From positions 186,001 through 250,000 of the forward strand of contig NZ_FMAE01000001.1 in the NCBI RefSeq assembly GCF_900094575.1: DNA of 64,000 bases, given 5' to 3'. Position 1 is the first letter of the stretch. The number at the start of each line of letters is the position of its first letter. The notes below the pieces were generated by a model. It searched no databases. It saw nothing but the letters and a program-made list of their open reading frames with translations, and was not told where the DNA came from. The translations under genes and the position numbers were made by a program. Source of the DNA: Bradyrhizobium yuanmingense. Lineage in GTDB: Bacteria > Pseudomonadota > Alphaproteobacteria > Rhizobiales > Xanthobacteraceae. Positions 41,680 to 51,923 of the stretch are shown one piece after another.

Positions 41680-43071
41680 CTAAGCCGACCTGCGCACCGC
41701 GTTGTCCACCAGCGTCTTGCCGAGCGACCAGATCGCACCGGGGACCTTGTGGCTGCCGGCGATGACGTCGTCGAAGGCGCGCTCGATCCAGGCGCAGTCT
41801 TCCTCGGTGATCGTGAGCGGCGGCAAGAGCTTGATGGTGTGGCTGCCGTGGCCGGCGACTTGCGTGAGGATCTTGTGATCCTTGAACAGCGGCACGGTGA
41901 TGAGCTGGCAGAACAAGCCCTTGTTGGCGGTCTCCAGCACGTTCCAGGAGGCCCGCAGGCGCAGCGACTTCGGGGGGCCGAATTCGATACCGATCATCAA
42001 GCCCTTGCCGCGGACTTCCTTGAGCAGCTCGTAGCCTGGCACCATGCGCGTCAGCGCGAGGCGCAGCTCGGCGCCGCGCTTGGCGGCCGCATCGATCAGC
42101 TTCTCCGATTCCATGACGTCGAGCGTGGCTATGCCCGCGGCCATCGCGAGGTCGTTCTTGGAGAAGGTGGAGCCGTGCACCACCGCGCGGTCCATCTGGT
42201 TGAAGATCTTGTCGAAGATGCTCTTGCGCGTCAGCACGGCGCCGACCGGCACGTGGCCGCCCGACAGCGACTTCGATAGCAGCACCATGTCGGGCTCGAC
42301 GTTCCAGTGCTCGACCGCGAGGAAGCGGCCGGTGCGGCCCATGCCGGTCTGGATCTCGTCGGCGACGAACAGCGTGCCGTATTTCTTGCAGAGCGCGGCC
42401 GCGCCGGGCAGGAACTCGTCGGTGGGCATGTTGACGCCCTTGCCTTGGATCGGCTCGACCACGAAGGCTGCGACCTCGCGCGAGGCCAGCGCCTTTTCCA
42501 GCGCCGCCAGGTCGTTGAACGGGATCGCGGTGCAGCCCGGCAGCAGCGGCTCGAAGCCGGTGCGGAAATTGGCATCGCCGGTCAGCGACAGCGCGCCGTA
42601 GGTCAGTCCGTGATAGCCGTGCGCGCAATAGACGATGCCGGGACGCCCCGTCGCGCCGCGCGCGAACTTGATCGCGGCCTCGACGCATTCGGCGCCGGAA
42701 TTGGCGAAGAACGCCTTGTCGAGATAGGGAACGTATTTCAGGAGGCGCTCAGCCAGCACACCTGCGAGCGTCGAGACGTCGAATTGGACGAGGTTGGGCA
42801 GGTCGGCATCGAGCACGCTCTTGAGCGCCTCGCGCATGACCGGATGATTGCGCCCGATCGCAAACACGCCGAAGCCGGACAACAGGTCGAGATAGCGCGC
42901 GCCCTCACGGTCGTAGAGATACTGCCCATGCCCCTTCTGAAAGCCGACATCGTAGCCGATGGTCTTGAGAACCCGGACGAACTGCTCGTTCAGATACCGG
43001 TTATGCAGGGTGCTGCGCTGGGCCTGACGGTCCGCGAATAGCTGAGACATGTCTGGATTTGGGCTGTGCAT
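41680..43071 (-). CDS. hpnO: Hopanoid aminotransferase HpnO (class III PLP enzyme)
   Basis: A PLP-dependent aminotransferase of 463 residues. In Rhodopseudomonas and Methylobacterium HpnO is needed for aminobacteriohopanetriol, adding the terminal amino group on the hopanoid side chain. Visible parts: FFANSGAECVEAAIKFARGA (cofactor phosphate pocket), the aspartate in LFVADEIQTGMGRTGRF, and the Schiff-base lysine in LLSKSLSGGHVPVGAVL. The assignment to HpnO rather than another class III aminotransferase rests on the adjacent hpnN and the nearby core cluster. ATG 43071 and ATG 43050 are both possible starts; neither has a strong ribosome site. Confidence 0.85.
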   Translation of the reverse strand: MHSPNPDMSQLFADRQAQRSTLHNRYLNEQFVRVLKTIGYDVGFQKGHGQYLYDREGARYLDLLSGFGVFAIGRNHPVMREALKSVLDADLPNLVQFDVSTLAGVLAERLLKYVPYLDKAFFANSGAECVEAAIKFARGATGRPGIVYCAHGYHGLTYGALSLTGDANFRTGFEPLLPGCTAIPFNDLAALEKALASREVAAFVVEPIQGKGVNMPTDEFLPGAAALCKKYGTLFVADEIQTGMGRTGRFLAVEHWNVEPDMVLLSKSLSGGHVPVGAVLTRKSIFDKIFNQMDRAVVHGSTFSKNDLAMAAGIATLDVMESEKLIDAAAKRGAELRLALTRMVPGYELLKEVRGKGLMIGIEFGPPKSLRLRASWNVLETANKGLFCQLITVPLFKDHKILTQVAGHGSHTIKLLPPLTITEEDCAWIERAFDDVIAGSHKVPGAIWSLGKTLVDNAVRRSA

Positions 43072-43212
43072 CCGCTACATACTTCGGTTGAGGGCCGTCT
43101 CGTCAACTGAAAACGGACCGTTACTGAAAACGGTCTGTGCGGCCTTTTGCCCTTTTTCGGACCATCTTCGCAAGCACAGCTTTAGACCATGTTGCACTGC
43201 CAAGGAACACAC

Positions 43213-43875
43213 ATGCGTTTGGCCCTTTACACCGGACTAATACTGGCTGGCGGTTACGCCGGCCTGACGCCCGCGCTCGCCGCGGATCCGACCGGCGACT
43301 GGCGGGTCGCCGACGGCGTTGCCAACATTCGCGTCGCCCAATGCTATGGCAGCATGTGGGGCGCGGTTTCCTGGGAAAAACAGCCCGGCGGACGCGACGA
43401 GAACAATCCGGACGCCTCGAAAAAGAACAGGCCGACGCTCGGCATGGCAACCCTGATCGACATGAAGAAGAAGCCCGGCGTCGATCAGTGGGAAGGACAG
43501 GTCTACAACGCCAAGGACGGCCAGCTCTACAGCGCGACCATCACGCCGGCCGGTCCCGACCAGCTCGAGATCAAGGGCTGCGTCATGGGCTTCCTCTGCG
43601 GCGGCGAAACCTGGACCCGGGTCGGCCCGCCGATCCCTTCGAGCCCTGCCAACGCAATGGCCAAGGGCGCAGCGAAATCCAGCGGCACTGCGCCGAAGCC
43701 CCAAGGGGGGCAAGCGGGGCAAGGGGCCCAAGCAGCCCAAGCCGGGAGCGGCACCACCACGCCTGCGCCCGCAGCTCCCAAGGCCGCCGGCGCAGCCAAG
43801 CCCGGTCAGAAGGGCGCCGCCGACCCGGTCGGCGACATCTGCCTACTCGCTGAGATTGCGGGGTTTGCCCATTAG
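43213..43875 (+). CDS. Exported DUF2147 protein
   Basis: A 220-residue periplasmic protein with signal peptide (MRLALYTGLILAGGYAGLTP, cleaved near ALA-AD). The DUF2147 core follows: TGDWRVADGVANIRVAQCYG, GAVSWEKQPGG, and a closing GCVMGFLCGGETWTRV. A low-complexity Ala/Gly/Gln/Pro tail of about 70 residues follows and ends with CLLAEIAGFAH. The family is of unknown function. AAGGAAC upstream supports ATG 43213. It lies on the opposite strand between hpnO and hpnN, and its end overlaps the 3' end of hpnN by 33 bases. Confidence 0.78.
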   Translation: MRLALYTGLILAGGYAGLTPALAADPTGDWRVADGVANIRVAQCYGSMWGAVSWEKQPGGRDENNPDASKKNRPTLGMATLIDMKKKPGVDQWEGQVYNAKDGQLYSATITPAGPDQLEIKGCVMGFLCGGETWTRVGPPIPSSPANAMAKGAAKSSGTAPKPQGGQAGQGAQAAQAGSGTTTPAPAAPKAAGAAKPGQKGAADPVGDICLLAEIAGFAH

Positions 43876-46431
43876 GGCCGGCTGGAACAGCAGCACGGCG
43901 GCGAGCGTCGTCACCAGCGACAGTGCCAGCAGCTTGCCCATGCTGGACGTGCCGGGATGGCTCGACAGCCACAGGCTGCCGAACGCGGTCGCGGTCGTCA
44001 GCGCGCTGAAAAAGATCGCGCGCGTCAGGCTGGTCTGGAGCAGGTTCGTCCTGCCCGAGCGCCAGGCCACGACATAATAGATCTTGAAGGCGACGCCGAC
44101 GCCGAGCAGCAGCGGAAGCGCGACGATGTTGGCGAAGTTGAGCGGCAGGCCGATCAACACGCAGATCTCGAGCGTCACCGCGCCGGCAACCAGCAGCGGC
44201 ACCAGCGTCATCAGCACGTCGACGAAGCGGCGCAGCGTGATCCACAGCAGCAGCCCGATCACCAGCAGCGCATAGATGCCGGCGTGGATGAACGCCTTCA
44301 CAACGGTGTCACCGGATTTCAGGATCGAGACCGGACCGCCGATCGCAGTCGGCTCGGCCTGGAGAACCGCCGCCGCGAATTTGCGCAGCGTATCGTTGTC
44401 GTTGGGATCGCCCTTGGGCAGCGCCTCGACGCGGATGATGCCGTCCTTGCTCTTCCAGGCGCTGACGAGATCGGGCGGCAGCGAGCTCAGGGTGACGGGA
44501 CCTGCCTGCATCGCGTTCCTGAGCTGGTCGAACACGATCTTCAATGGCGCGACGAACACGTCCTGCGCCTTGTTGCGCGTGGCCTCGTCGCCGTTGGCGA
44601 GCTTCTCGAGCGCGTCGGCAAGACGGCGCGAGGCAACAGCGCCCGGGCCCTTCGCGTCGCCCGCGGTCCGGCGCAGATTGTCGACCGACGATTTCAGCGA
44701 TTCGACATTCTCCTGGTCCGTCGGCGCCGCGTCGATCTGATCGGGGTTGAGCGCCGGATTCAGCACCTTGGCGCCCTGCGCGATGAGCTTCAGCTTCGGC
44801 GGCTGGTCCTGCGGCACGAAGCTGTCGAGCGACATCACCCTCAGCACCTCGGGCACCTTCTCCAGCTTCGCCTCGACCTGCCTTGCCTGCTCCTCGGACG
44901 TGGTCATCACGTTGATGGCATTGGCACCAGTATTGGGGTCCTTGCGCAGATCGAGGAAGGTGGCGATCGACTCGGCGTGCGGATTGCGCAGGTTCATCGG
45001 GTTGAAGTCGAACTTCATGAAGTAGAGCAGCGGCAGGCCGCCGAGCGCGAGCAGCAGCGTGCCGCCGACGATCAGCACCCGATGCTTTTCCAGGAAGTGA
45101 TCGAGCGGCGCCAGGAAGGCGTACCCGACAGGCTCCGGCTCGCCGGGCGGGTTCAAAAGCTTGAGCAGCGCCGGCAGCACGGTGATCGACGAGATGAACG
45201 CCACCAGCATGCCGACGCCGGCGATCTGGCCGAGCTCTGCGATGCCCTTGTAGTCGGTCGGCATGAAGCAAAGGAAGCCCGCGGCCGTCGCCATCGCCGC
45301 CAGCGACAGCGGCACCGCGGAGCGCTTGGCTGCCAGCACCAGCGCGCCCGCGAGATCATCGTGCTTGTAGCGCTCCGAGCGGTAGCGGACGCTGTACTGG
45401 ATGCCGAAGTCGACCCCTAAGCCGACGAACAGCACCGCGAACGCGATCGACAGCAGGTTGAACGATCCGACCATCATCAGGCCGGCCGCTGTCGTGATCG
45501 CCAGGCCGACGAACAGATTGACGAACACCGCGAAGATGATCTTCGACGAATGCAGCGCGAGCCATAGGATGACCAGCACGACGAGAATCGTGCCGACGGC
45601 GTTGACGACCGCGCCCTCCTGAACGGTCGCGTATTCCTCGTTGGCGATCGGCACCGGACCGGTCAGCCGCACCCGCGCCTGGTACTTGCCAGCAAAATCC
45701 AGATCCGCTGCGGCCTTGCGGATCGCGTCGGTCGCATCCTTGCCGGGCTCCAGCGCGTTGTAGTCGAGGATTGGCTTGAACTCGATGAAGGCACGCTTGT
45801 CGGAATCCTTGAGCGGCTCGTCGCTGACGAGTTCGCGCCAGGAGAAGCTGGCATTGCCCTTGTTGAGCACGGTCTCGACCGTCTGCGCGATCAGGTTGAA
45901 GGGCCGCTCGGTGTTGTCGAGCTTGACCTGGCCGCGCTTGACACCGGCGAGTCCGGTTTCCAGCGCGCCGGTCAGGCCGCGGATCGAGGGATCGCCGGCC
46001 ATGATCTCGATCAGCGGCGCAGCGGCTTCGAACTGGCTGGTGATCTTGGCGACCTCCTCGGTCGGCAGGAACAACAGGCCGTTCCGCTCGAAGAACTCGC
46101 CGCTGCCGAGCTGCTGCATGGAGTGGAAGTTGGTCTTGTCGTCCTTCAGCCTGGCATAGAGCGCGTCTGCCGCCGCGCTCGCCATTTCCGGCGTCCGGGC
46201 CTCGACTACAGCGAGGATCGTTTCGTTCTGATCGAACGCCTTGTCGAATTGCTGGTCACGCTTCCGCCAGTCCAGATTCTGGGCAATCAGCGAGTTGATA
46301 TCGGTGTTGATGGCGAAGTGGCGAGCGGCGTAATAGCCCGCGGCCACCGAGAGCAGCAGCCCGAGAACGACGACGAGGGAGGCAAACCGGGTGCAGGCCC
46401 TGACGATGGCAACGACGACGCTTTGCAGCAC
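43843..46431 (-). CDS. hpnN: HpnN, hopanoid RND-type transporter
   Basis: Inner-membrane RND/MMPL protein of 862 residues that carries hopanoids to the outer membrane. There are two halves, each with a periplasmic domain after the first helix (CTRFASLVVVLGLLLSVAAG then FAINTDINSLIAQNLDWR) and a bundle of five helices (FVGLGVDFGIQYSVRYRSER marks the sterol-sensing-like part; the second half has LPLLLGVGVAFKIYYVVAWR). Size and context beside ispH-hpnH agree with HpnN. The start is GTG 46431 with AGAAAG upstream. Divergent from ispH. Confidence 0.88.
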   Translation of the reverse strand: MLQSVVVAIVRACTRFASLVVVLGLLLSVAAGYYAARHFAINTDINSLIAQNLDWRKRDQQFDKAFDQNETILAVVEARTPEMASAAADALYARLKDDKTNFHSMQQLGSGEFFERNGLLFLPTEEVAKITSQFEAAAPLIEIMAGDPSIRGLTGALETGLAGVKRGQVKLDNTERPFNLIAQTVETVLNKGNASFSWRELVSDEPLKDSDKRAFIEFKPILDYNALEPGKDATDAIRKAAADLDFAGKYQARVRLTGPVPIANEEYATVQEGAVVNAVGTILVVLVILWLALHSSKIIFAVFVNLFVGLAITTAAGLMMVGSFNLLSIAFAVLFVGLGVDFGIQYSVRYRSERYKHDDLAGALVLAAKRSAVPLSLAAMATAAGFLCFMPTDYKGIAELGQIAGVGMLVAFISSITVLPALLKLLNPPGEPEPVGYAFLAPLDHFLEKHRVLIVGGTLLLALGGLPLLYFMKFDFNPMNLRNPHAESIATFLDLRKDPNTGANAINVMTTSEEQARQVEAKLEKVPEVLRVMSLDSFVPQDQPPKLKLIAQGAKVLNPALNPDQIDAAPTDQENVESLKSSVDNLRRTAGDAKGPGAVASRRLADALEKLANGDEATRNKAQDVFVAPLKIVFDQLRNAMQAGPVTLSSLPPDLVSAWKSKDGIIRVEALPKGDPNDNDTLRKFAAAVLQAEPTAIGGPVSILKSGDTVVKAFIHAGIYALLVIGLLLWITLRRFVDVLMTLVPLLVAGAVTLEICVLIGLPLNFANIVALPLLLGVGVAFKIYYVVAWRSGRTNLLQTSLTRAIFFSALTTATAFGSLWLSSHPGTSSMGKLLALSLVTTLAAVLLFQPALMGKPRNLSE

Positions 46432-46871
46432 TTCTTTTCTTTCTGCGGTTATCAGCTTGCCGGAAACGCCCGCTGTTTATCGGAGTTCCCGGGCGAAACC
46501 TATTGCTGTTTGGGTTGTTCTCGCCGCGCGAAGGTTCGAGGTAAACGGCGGGAGACCATGGCAAAATCATGCGGGCGGCCGGTATAGCCCGGGAGTTGAG
46601 GCGGGAAAGTGACCATTCCCAATGCACAAATATCGCGCACTTAAGAACATCTAAACCCTACTAAAATACCTCTCCCCGTGAGCTGTAAAGGTTCCGAGCT
46701 TTCCTTATTGCCGATTTTTTGACACAAAGTGTTGCGCCTCCATGGTGTACGGGTGCGCGGCTACCGCATGTGCGAACCAATGGTGCGGATATTGCAACTC
46801 ATTGGGCAGTATTAGGGTGCCGCTTGGGGACAGACGAAGCGGATTGGTGCAACTTGCGTGATGGGCGTCCC
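46432..46871. other. Divergent intergenic region between hpnN and ispH, 440 bases
   Basis: Must hold the promoters of hpnN (minus) and of the ispH-hpnH pair (plus). The part around 46620-46720 is A/T-rich, suitable for promoters. The ispH frame stays open upstream of the chosen start without family-like sequence. No operator could be assigned. Confidence 0.4.
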
Positions 46872-47798
46872 ATGGAAGTTTATCTGGCGCAGCCGCGCGG
46901 CTTCTGCGCGGGCGTGGTGCGTGCGATCGAGATCGTGGAACGAGCGCTGGAGAGGTACGGCGCGCCTGTCTACGTGCGCCACGAGATCGTGCATAACAAA
47001 TACGTCGTCGAAAGCCTGAAGAACAAGGGCGCGATCTTTGTCGAGGAACTCTCCGAGGTTCCGCCGAAGGCCGTCACGGTCTTCAGCGCCCACGGCGTCG
47101 CCCGCAGCGTCGAGGAAGAGGCCGCCGCGCGCGACCTTCCGGTGCTCAATGCCACCTGCCCCCTGGTCACGAAAGTTCACAATCAGGGGAAGCGCTACAT
47201 CGCCAGGGGCCGGACCCTGATCCTGATCGGCCATGCCGGCCACCCCGAGGTCGAGGGCACGATGGGCCAGATACCGGGGCCGGTGCAACTTGTTCAAAGC
47301 GTTGAAGAGGTTAAGGCCCTCACGCTGCCGCCGGATACGCCAGTGGCCTACATCACCCAGACGACCCTGTCGGTCGACGACACCAAGGACATCATCGCTG
47401 CCCTTCAGGCCCGCTTTACAGATATTCAAGGCCCGGATATCCGGGATATCTGCTATGCGACACAGAACCGCCAATCTGCGGTAAGGGACTTGAGCCGGCT
47501 GGTCGACGTGATCTTGGTGGTGGGCGCTGCCAACAGCTCGAACTCGAACCGGCTCCGCGAAATCGGCACTGAGGCCGGCGTCGCGAGCTATTTGATTGCG
47601 GACGGTAGCGAGCTCGATCCGGAGTGGTTGAAGGATGCCAAAACCGTCGGCGTCACGGCGGGCGCTTCGGCGCCCGAGGTACTCGTGGATGACGTGATCG
47701 AAGCGATGCGGCGGATCGGACCAGTGAAGGTCTCGGTGCTGCCGGGCCGCGAGGAAAACATCGAATTCCGGCTTCCGGCCCAACTGGCCGCAAGCTGA
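46872..47798 (+). CDS. ispH: 4-hydroxy-3-methylbut-2-enyl diphosphate reductase IspH
   Basis: Last enzyme of the MEP isoprenoid pathway, a [4Fe-4S] reductase making IPP and DMAPP, the feedstock for squalene and hopanoids. The 308-residue protein has the three cluster cysteines in [27 protein letters not shown] and [14 protein letters not shown], and the substrate-binding residues in [20 protein letters not shown] and [14 protein letters not shown] 46872 is chosen because family similarity begins at [11 protein letters not shown]; the frame is open to 46719 upstream. It is followed by hpnH after 36 bases, an arrangement tying precursor supply to hopanoid elongation. Confidence 0.93.
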   Translation: MEVYLAQPRGFCAGVVRAIEIVERALERYGAPVYVRHEIVHNKYVVESLKNKGAIFVEELSEVPPKAVTVFSAHGVARSVEEEAAARDLPVLNATCPLVTKVHNQGKRYIARGRTLILIGHAGHPEVEGTMGQIPGPVQLVQSVEEVKALTLPPDTPVAYITQTTLSVDDTKDIIAALQARFTDIQGPDIRDICYATQNRQSAVRDLSRLVDVILVVGAANSSNSNRLREIGTEAGVASYLIADGSELDPEWLKDAKTVGVTAGASAPEVLVDDVIEAMRRIGPVKVSVLPGREENIEFRLPAQLAAS

Positions 47799-47834
47799 CT
47801 CACCCGAATTGAAAAGCCCAGAAAGAAACTTGTA

Positions 47835-48995
<1,161 letters not shown>

Positions 48996-49007
48996 AGCGC
49001 AGAGCCC

Positions 49008-49085
49008 GTAGCCCGGATGGAGCGCAAGCGAAATCCGGGATGGTCTCTCCAAGGCCCCGGATTACGCTTCGCTCCGTCCGGGCTA
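49008..49085. repeat. Dispersed palindromic repeat (GTAGCCCGGATGGAGCG type)
   Basis: A 78-base inverted element. Outer arms GTAGCCCGGA and TCCGGGCTAC are complementary; inner parts GGAGCG / CGCTCC and ATCCGGG / CCCGGAT also pair. It begins 12 bases after the hpnH stop codon and is followed by the terminator hairpin. It is the kind of unit repeated many times in Bradyrhizobium genomes. Confidence 0.8.
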
Positions 49086-49103
49086 CGAACGTCGAAACAA
49101 AAA

Positions 49104-49130
49104 GGCCCGGACGCCAATGGCGACCGGGCC
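49104..49130. terminator. Two-way terminator between hpnH and hpnG
   Basis: GGCCCGG (49104-49110) and CCGGGCC (49124-49130) form the lower stem, and CGCC/GGCG continue it around AAT. On the plus strand CTTTCTTTATT follows, ending ispH-hpnH. On the minus strand TTTTTGTTTC follows, ending the hpnC-G operon, whose last stop codon is at 49161. Confidence 0.85.
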
Positions 49131-49160
49131 CTTTCTTTATTCTCAGATCGAAGCCCCCGC

Positions 49161-49910
49161 TCACGCCGCCTTCGACACCAAGGCCTCGCTCTCGACGAAC
49201 TCCGTCCCGATCAGATAATCGCGGCAGCCGCGCAACGACCGCAGGGCGCGGTTGAAGTCGATGCCGGTCGAGACCAGGGCATGCAGCGTTGCCGGATTGC
49301 GCACGATGCCGCGCAGCACGGCTCCGAGGTCGATCTGGCCGTTCGGCTTGATCGCGGCGCGGGCCAGCGCCGGCAGCGCGCGGTGGGCGGGGTCGCTGAT
49401 GACGCGGACGGCGGCGAAGGGCAGCCCGGCGTCGGCGGCGTAGGCCGCGGCGATGTGGCTTTCCATGTCGACCGCGGCGGCCCCCGTCTCGGAGTGCAGG
49501 GCCGCCTTGCAGGAGCGCTTCGTGACCACTTCCTCGGCACCGGCGAGACTACCGCGCACGACGCGGCGGCGGCCGGACGTCAGGCGATCGATCAGATCGT
49601 CGCCGAGCGACAGGCCGGCGGCCCAGCGGGTGTCGCCGGAGAGCACCTCGGTCGCCAGCACGACGTCGCCGGAGCGCAAGCTCGGGTCGAGCCCGCCGGC
49701 CACGCCGAACGAGATCACACCGCGAATCGTCTCAGGATCCACCACCGTCAGAAGCGCCCGCAACTGGGTCGGGCTGCTGGATGAACAGATGACCGCCATT
49801 CCGGGCCCAGCCGCGATGCGGGCCTCCTGAACCAATCCGGTCACGATCAGTATCGGCCGCGGGTCGATGGCCTGACCCGCGGTAACATAGTCCCCCGTCC
49901 CCAAAGTCAC
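49161..49910 (-). CDS. hpnG: HpnG, adenosylhopane nucleosidase (phosphorylase-like)
   Basis: A 249-residue member of the purine nucleoside phosphorylase / 5'-methylthioadenosine nucleosidase fold that removes adenine from adenosylhopane. Seen: VTGLVQEARIA at the N-terminus, GVISFGVAGGLDPSL (base pocket region), GAAAVDMESHIAAAYA holding the catalytic glutamate of MTA/SAH nucleosidases, and VRVISDPAHRALP. The GTG start at 49910 overlaps the shc stop codon as GTGA. Last gene of the hpnCDEFG operon. Confidence 0.88.
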   Translation of the reverse strand: MTLGTGDYVTAGQAIDPRPILIVTGLVQEARIAAGPGMAVICSSSSPTQLRALLTVVDPETIRGVISFGVAGGLDPSLRSGDVVLATEVLSGDTRWAAGLSLGDDLIDRLTSGRRRVVRGSLAGAEEVVTKRSCKAALHSETGAAAVDMESHIAAAYAADAGLPFAAVRVISDPAHRALPALARAAIKPNGQIDLGAVLRGIVRNPATLHALVSTGIDFNRALRSLRGCRDYLIGTEFVESEALVSKAA

Positions 49911-51859
49911 ATTCCGACCCCTACCACCCTGCTGTTGGTGTTCCGTAAGTTCCGATACCGCGCCAACGCCCACAGCGGAAAGAACTTTGGGTAACCATGA
50001 TAACGTAGATAGAACACGCGGGGGAAGCCTGTGGCGGTGTACCGCTGCTCGTCCCACAGTCCTTTTTTGTCTTGTGTTGCAATCAGGTACTCCACCCCGC
50101 GGGCAACGGCCGGGTGATCAACCTCGCCTGCCGCCATCAGGGCAAGCAAGGCCCATGCCGTTTGCGAGGCGGTCGAGGGAGCGGCCTCCCAGCCCTTGTA
50201 GTCGAGGCGGTAGCTGACGGCGTCCTCGCCCCAGCCGCCGTCGTCGTTCTGGATCGAGGTCAGCCAGGCCGCCGCCTTGCGGATCATGGGGTCCTTGTGG
50301 TCGACCCCGGCCATGTTGAGGGCGCACAGCACCGACCAGGTTCCATAAATGAAGTTCATACCCCAGCGGCCGTACCAGGACCCCTCCGGGTGCTGGGTCT
50401 TCCGCAGATAGGCGACCCCGGCGGCCACCTGCTTGCTGGTCTTGGCGGTCTCACCGAGCTGGGCCAGCATCGAGATGCATCGCGCCGTGACGTCCTCAGT
50501 CGGCGGATCGAGCAGCGCGCCATGGTCCGAGAACGGGATGTTGTTGAGGTAATATTCGAGGTTGTTGACGTCGAAGGCGGCCCAGCCACCGTCGTCGCTC
50601 TGCATGCCCTCGATCCACTCCCGGCCGCGGGCGATCGCGTCGTCATAGCCGGCCGCACCGTGCTCCCGGCGCATGCGGTCCATCGACATCACCACGACGG
50701 CGGTGTCGTCGAGATCGGGGTAATGGGCATTGTTGTATTGGAAGGCCCAGCCGCCCGGGCGCACGTCGGGCCGCTTCACCGCCCAGTCGCCCTTCACCTC
50801 GAGCTCCTGCCTCGGGATCAGCCAGTCGAGGCCCTGCTTGGCGGCCGGCACCGCCTTGTCACCGCCGGCCTCCAGCAGCGCATGCGCGGTGAGCGTCGTG
50901 TCCCACACCGGAGAGACGCAGGGCTGGCAATAAGCTTCGTCGTCCTTGATGACGAGCAACTTGTCGATGCCCCGGCGCGTGATCGCGCGTGGCGGGAAGT
51001 TCTCGTCCTTGCCGAGGGCGTCGTACATCATGACGATGTTGGCCATGGGCGGGTAGATCGCGCCCATGCCGTCCTCGCCGTTGAGCCGTTCCTCGGTGAA
51101 GGCGAGCGCGGCGTCGATCGCGCGCTTGCGCAGACTCTTCGGAAACAGCGGCTCGATCACGCGCAGGATCGCATCGAGCGAACGAAACAACAGAAACCAG
51201 GCCATGCTCTGGTGCGGCGCCTTGGCGGTCATGCCGATCGAGCGCGGATCCTGCAGGAACAATTCGTCGATGCCGACGCCCTTCGGATTCCTCGCGCGCG
51301 GCTTCAGCGCGGCGATCACCATCAGCGGCACCATCGTGGTGCGCGCCCAGTAGGAGATCTTGTTGAGGTGGAACGGCGACCAGAACGGCAGCAATACGAT
51401 CTCGATCGGCAGCACCGGCACCGCGCGCCAGGTCACGACACCGAAGGTCGCGAGAAGGAAGCGGGTGAAGACGTTGCTGTTGATCGCGCCGCCGCGGGCA
51501 TGGATTGCCTCGCGCGCCCGCACCATATGCGGCGCGTCGATGGAGTCGCCGATCATCTTCAGCGCGAAGTACGCCTTCACGCTGGCGCTCATGTCGAACT
51601 CGCCGTCATGCACCAGCGGCCAGCCGCCATGGGTACCCTGGATGCGGCGCAGATAGTTGCCGATCTTGGCCTCGAGCACGGTGTCGACGGGCTCGGCGAG
51701 ATAATGGCGCAGCAGAACGTATTCGGCCGGAATCGTGCAGTCGGCCTCGAGCTCGAACACCCAATGGCCGTCGGCTTGCTGGAAGCCGAGGAGGCCCTGG
51801 GTGGCCGACGCAATGCTCGATTCCAAAGCTTCGCGGCTGGTCGCGGTCACGGAATCCAT
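49907..51859 (-). CDS. shc: Squalene-hopene cyclase (HpnF/Shc)
   Basis: Monotopic membrane enzyme of 650 residues that cyclises squalene to hopene in one step. The protonating DxDDTA motif is present as YPDLDDTA (D382, D384, D385). Several QW repeats that stabilise the alpha-alpha barrels are visible, such as GLLGFQQADGHWVFELE, IEGMQSDDGGWAAFDV and TSIQNDDGGWGEDAV. ATG 51859 has GGAG 13 bases upstream; an in-frame start at 51967 would extend into hpnE and is less likely. Sits between hpnE and hpnG in one operon. Confidence 0.93.
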   Translation of the reverse strand: MDSVTATSREALESSIASATQGLLGFQQADGHWVFELEADCTIPAEYVLLRHYLAEPVDTVLEAKIGNYLRRIQGTHGGWPLVHDGEFDMSASVKAYFALKMIGDSIDAPHMVRAREAIHARGGAINSNVFTRFLLATFGVVTWRAVPVLPIEIVLLPFWSPFHLNKISYWARTTMVPLMVIAALKPRARNPKGVGIDELFLQDPRSIGMTAKAPHQSMAWFLLFRSLDAILRVIEPLFPKSLRKRAIDAALAFTEERLNGEDGMGAIYPPMANIVMMYDALGKDENFPPRAITRRGIDKLLVIKDDEAYCQPCVSPVWDTTLTAHALLEAGGDKAVPAAKQGLDWLIPRQELEVKGDWAVKRPDVRPGGWAFQYNNAHYPDLDDTAVVVMSMDRMRREHGAAGYDDAIARGREWIEGMQSDDGGWAAFDVNNLEYYLNNIPFSDHGALLDPPTEDVTARCISMLAQLGETAKTSKQVAAGVAYLRKTQHPEGSWYGRWGMNFIYGTWSVLCALNMAGVDHKDPMIRKAAAWLTSIQNDDGGWGEDAVSYRLDYKGWEAAPSTASQTAWALLALMAAGEVDHPAVARGVEYLIATQDKKGLWDEQRYTATGFPRVFYLRYHGYPKFFPLWALARYRNLRNTNSRVVGVGM

Positions 51860-51923
51860 GTCGCTCGATTGCTCCGATAGTCGATTGAAAGTTGACCGGG
51901 AGAATTGCCCGTCGGGCCGCCTT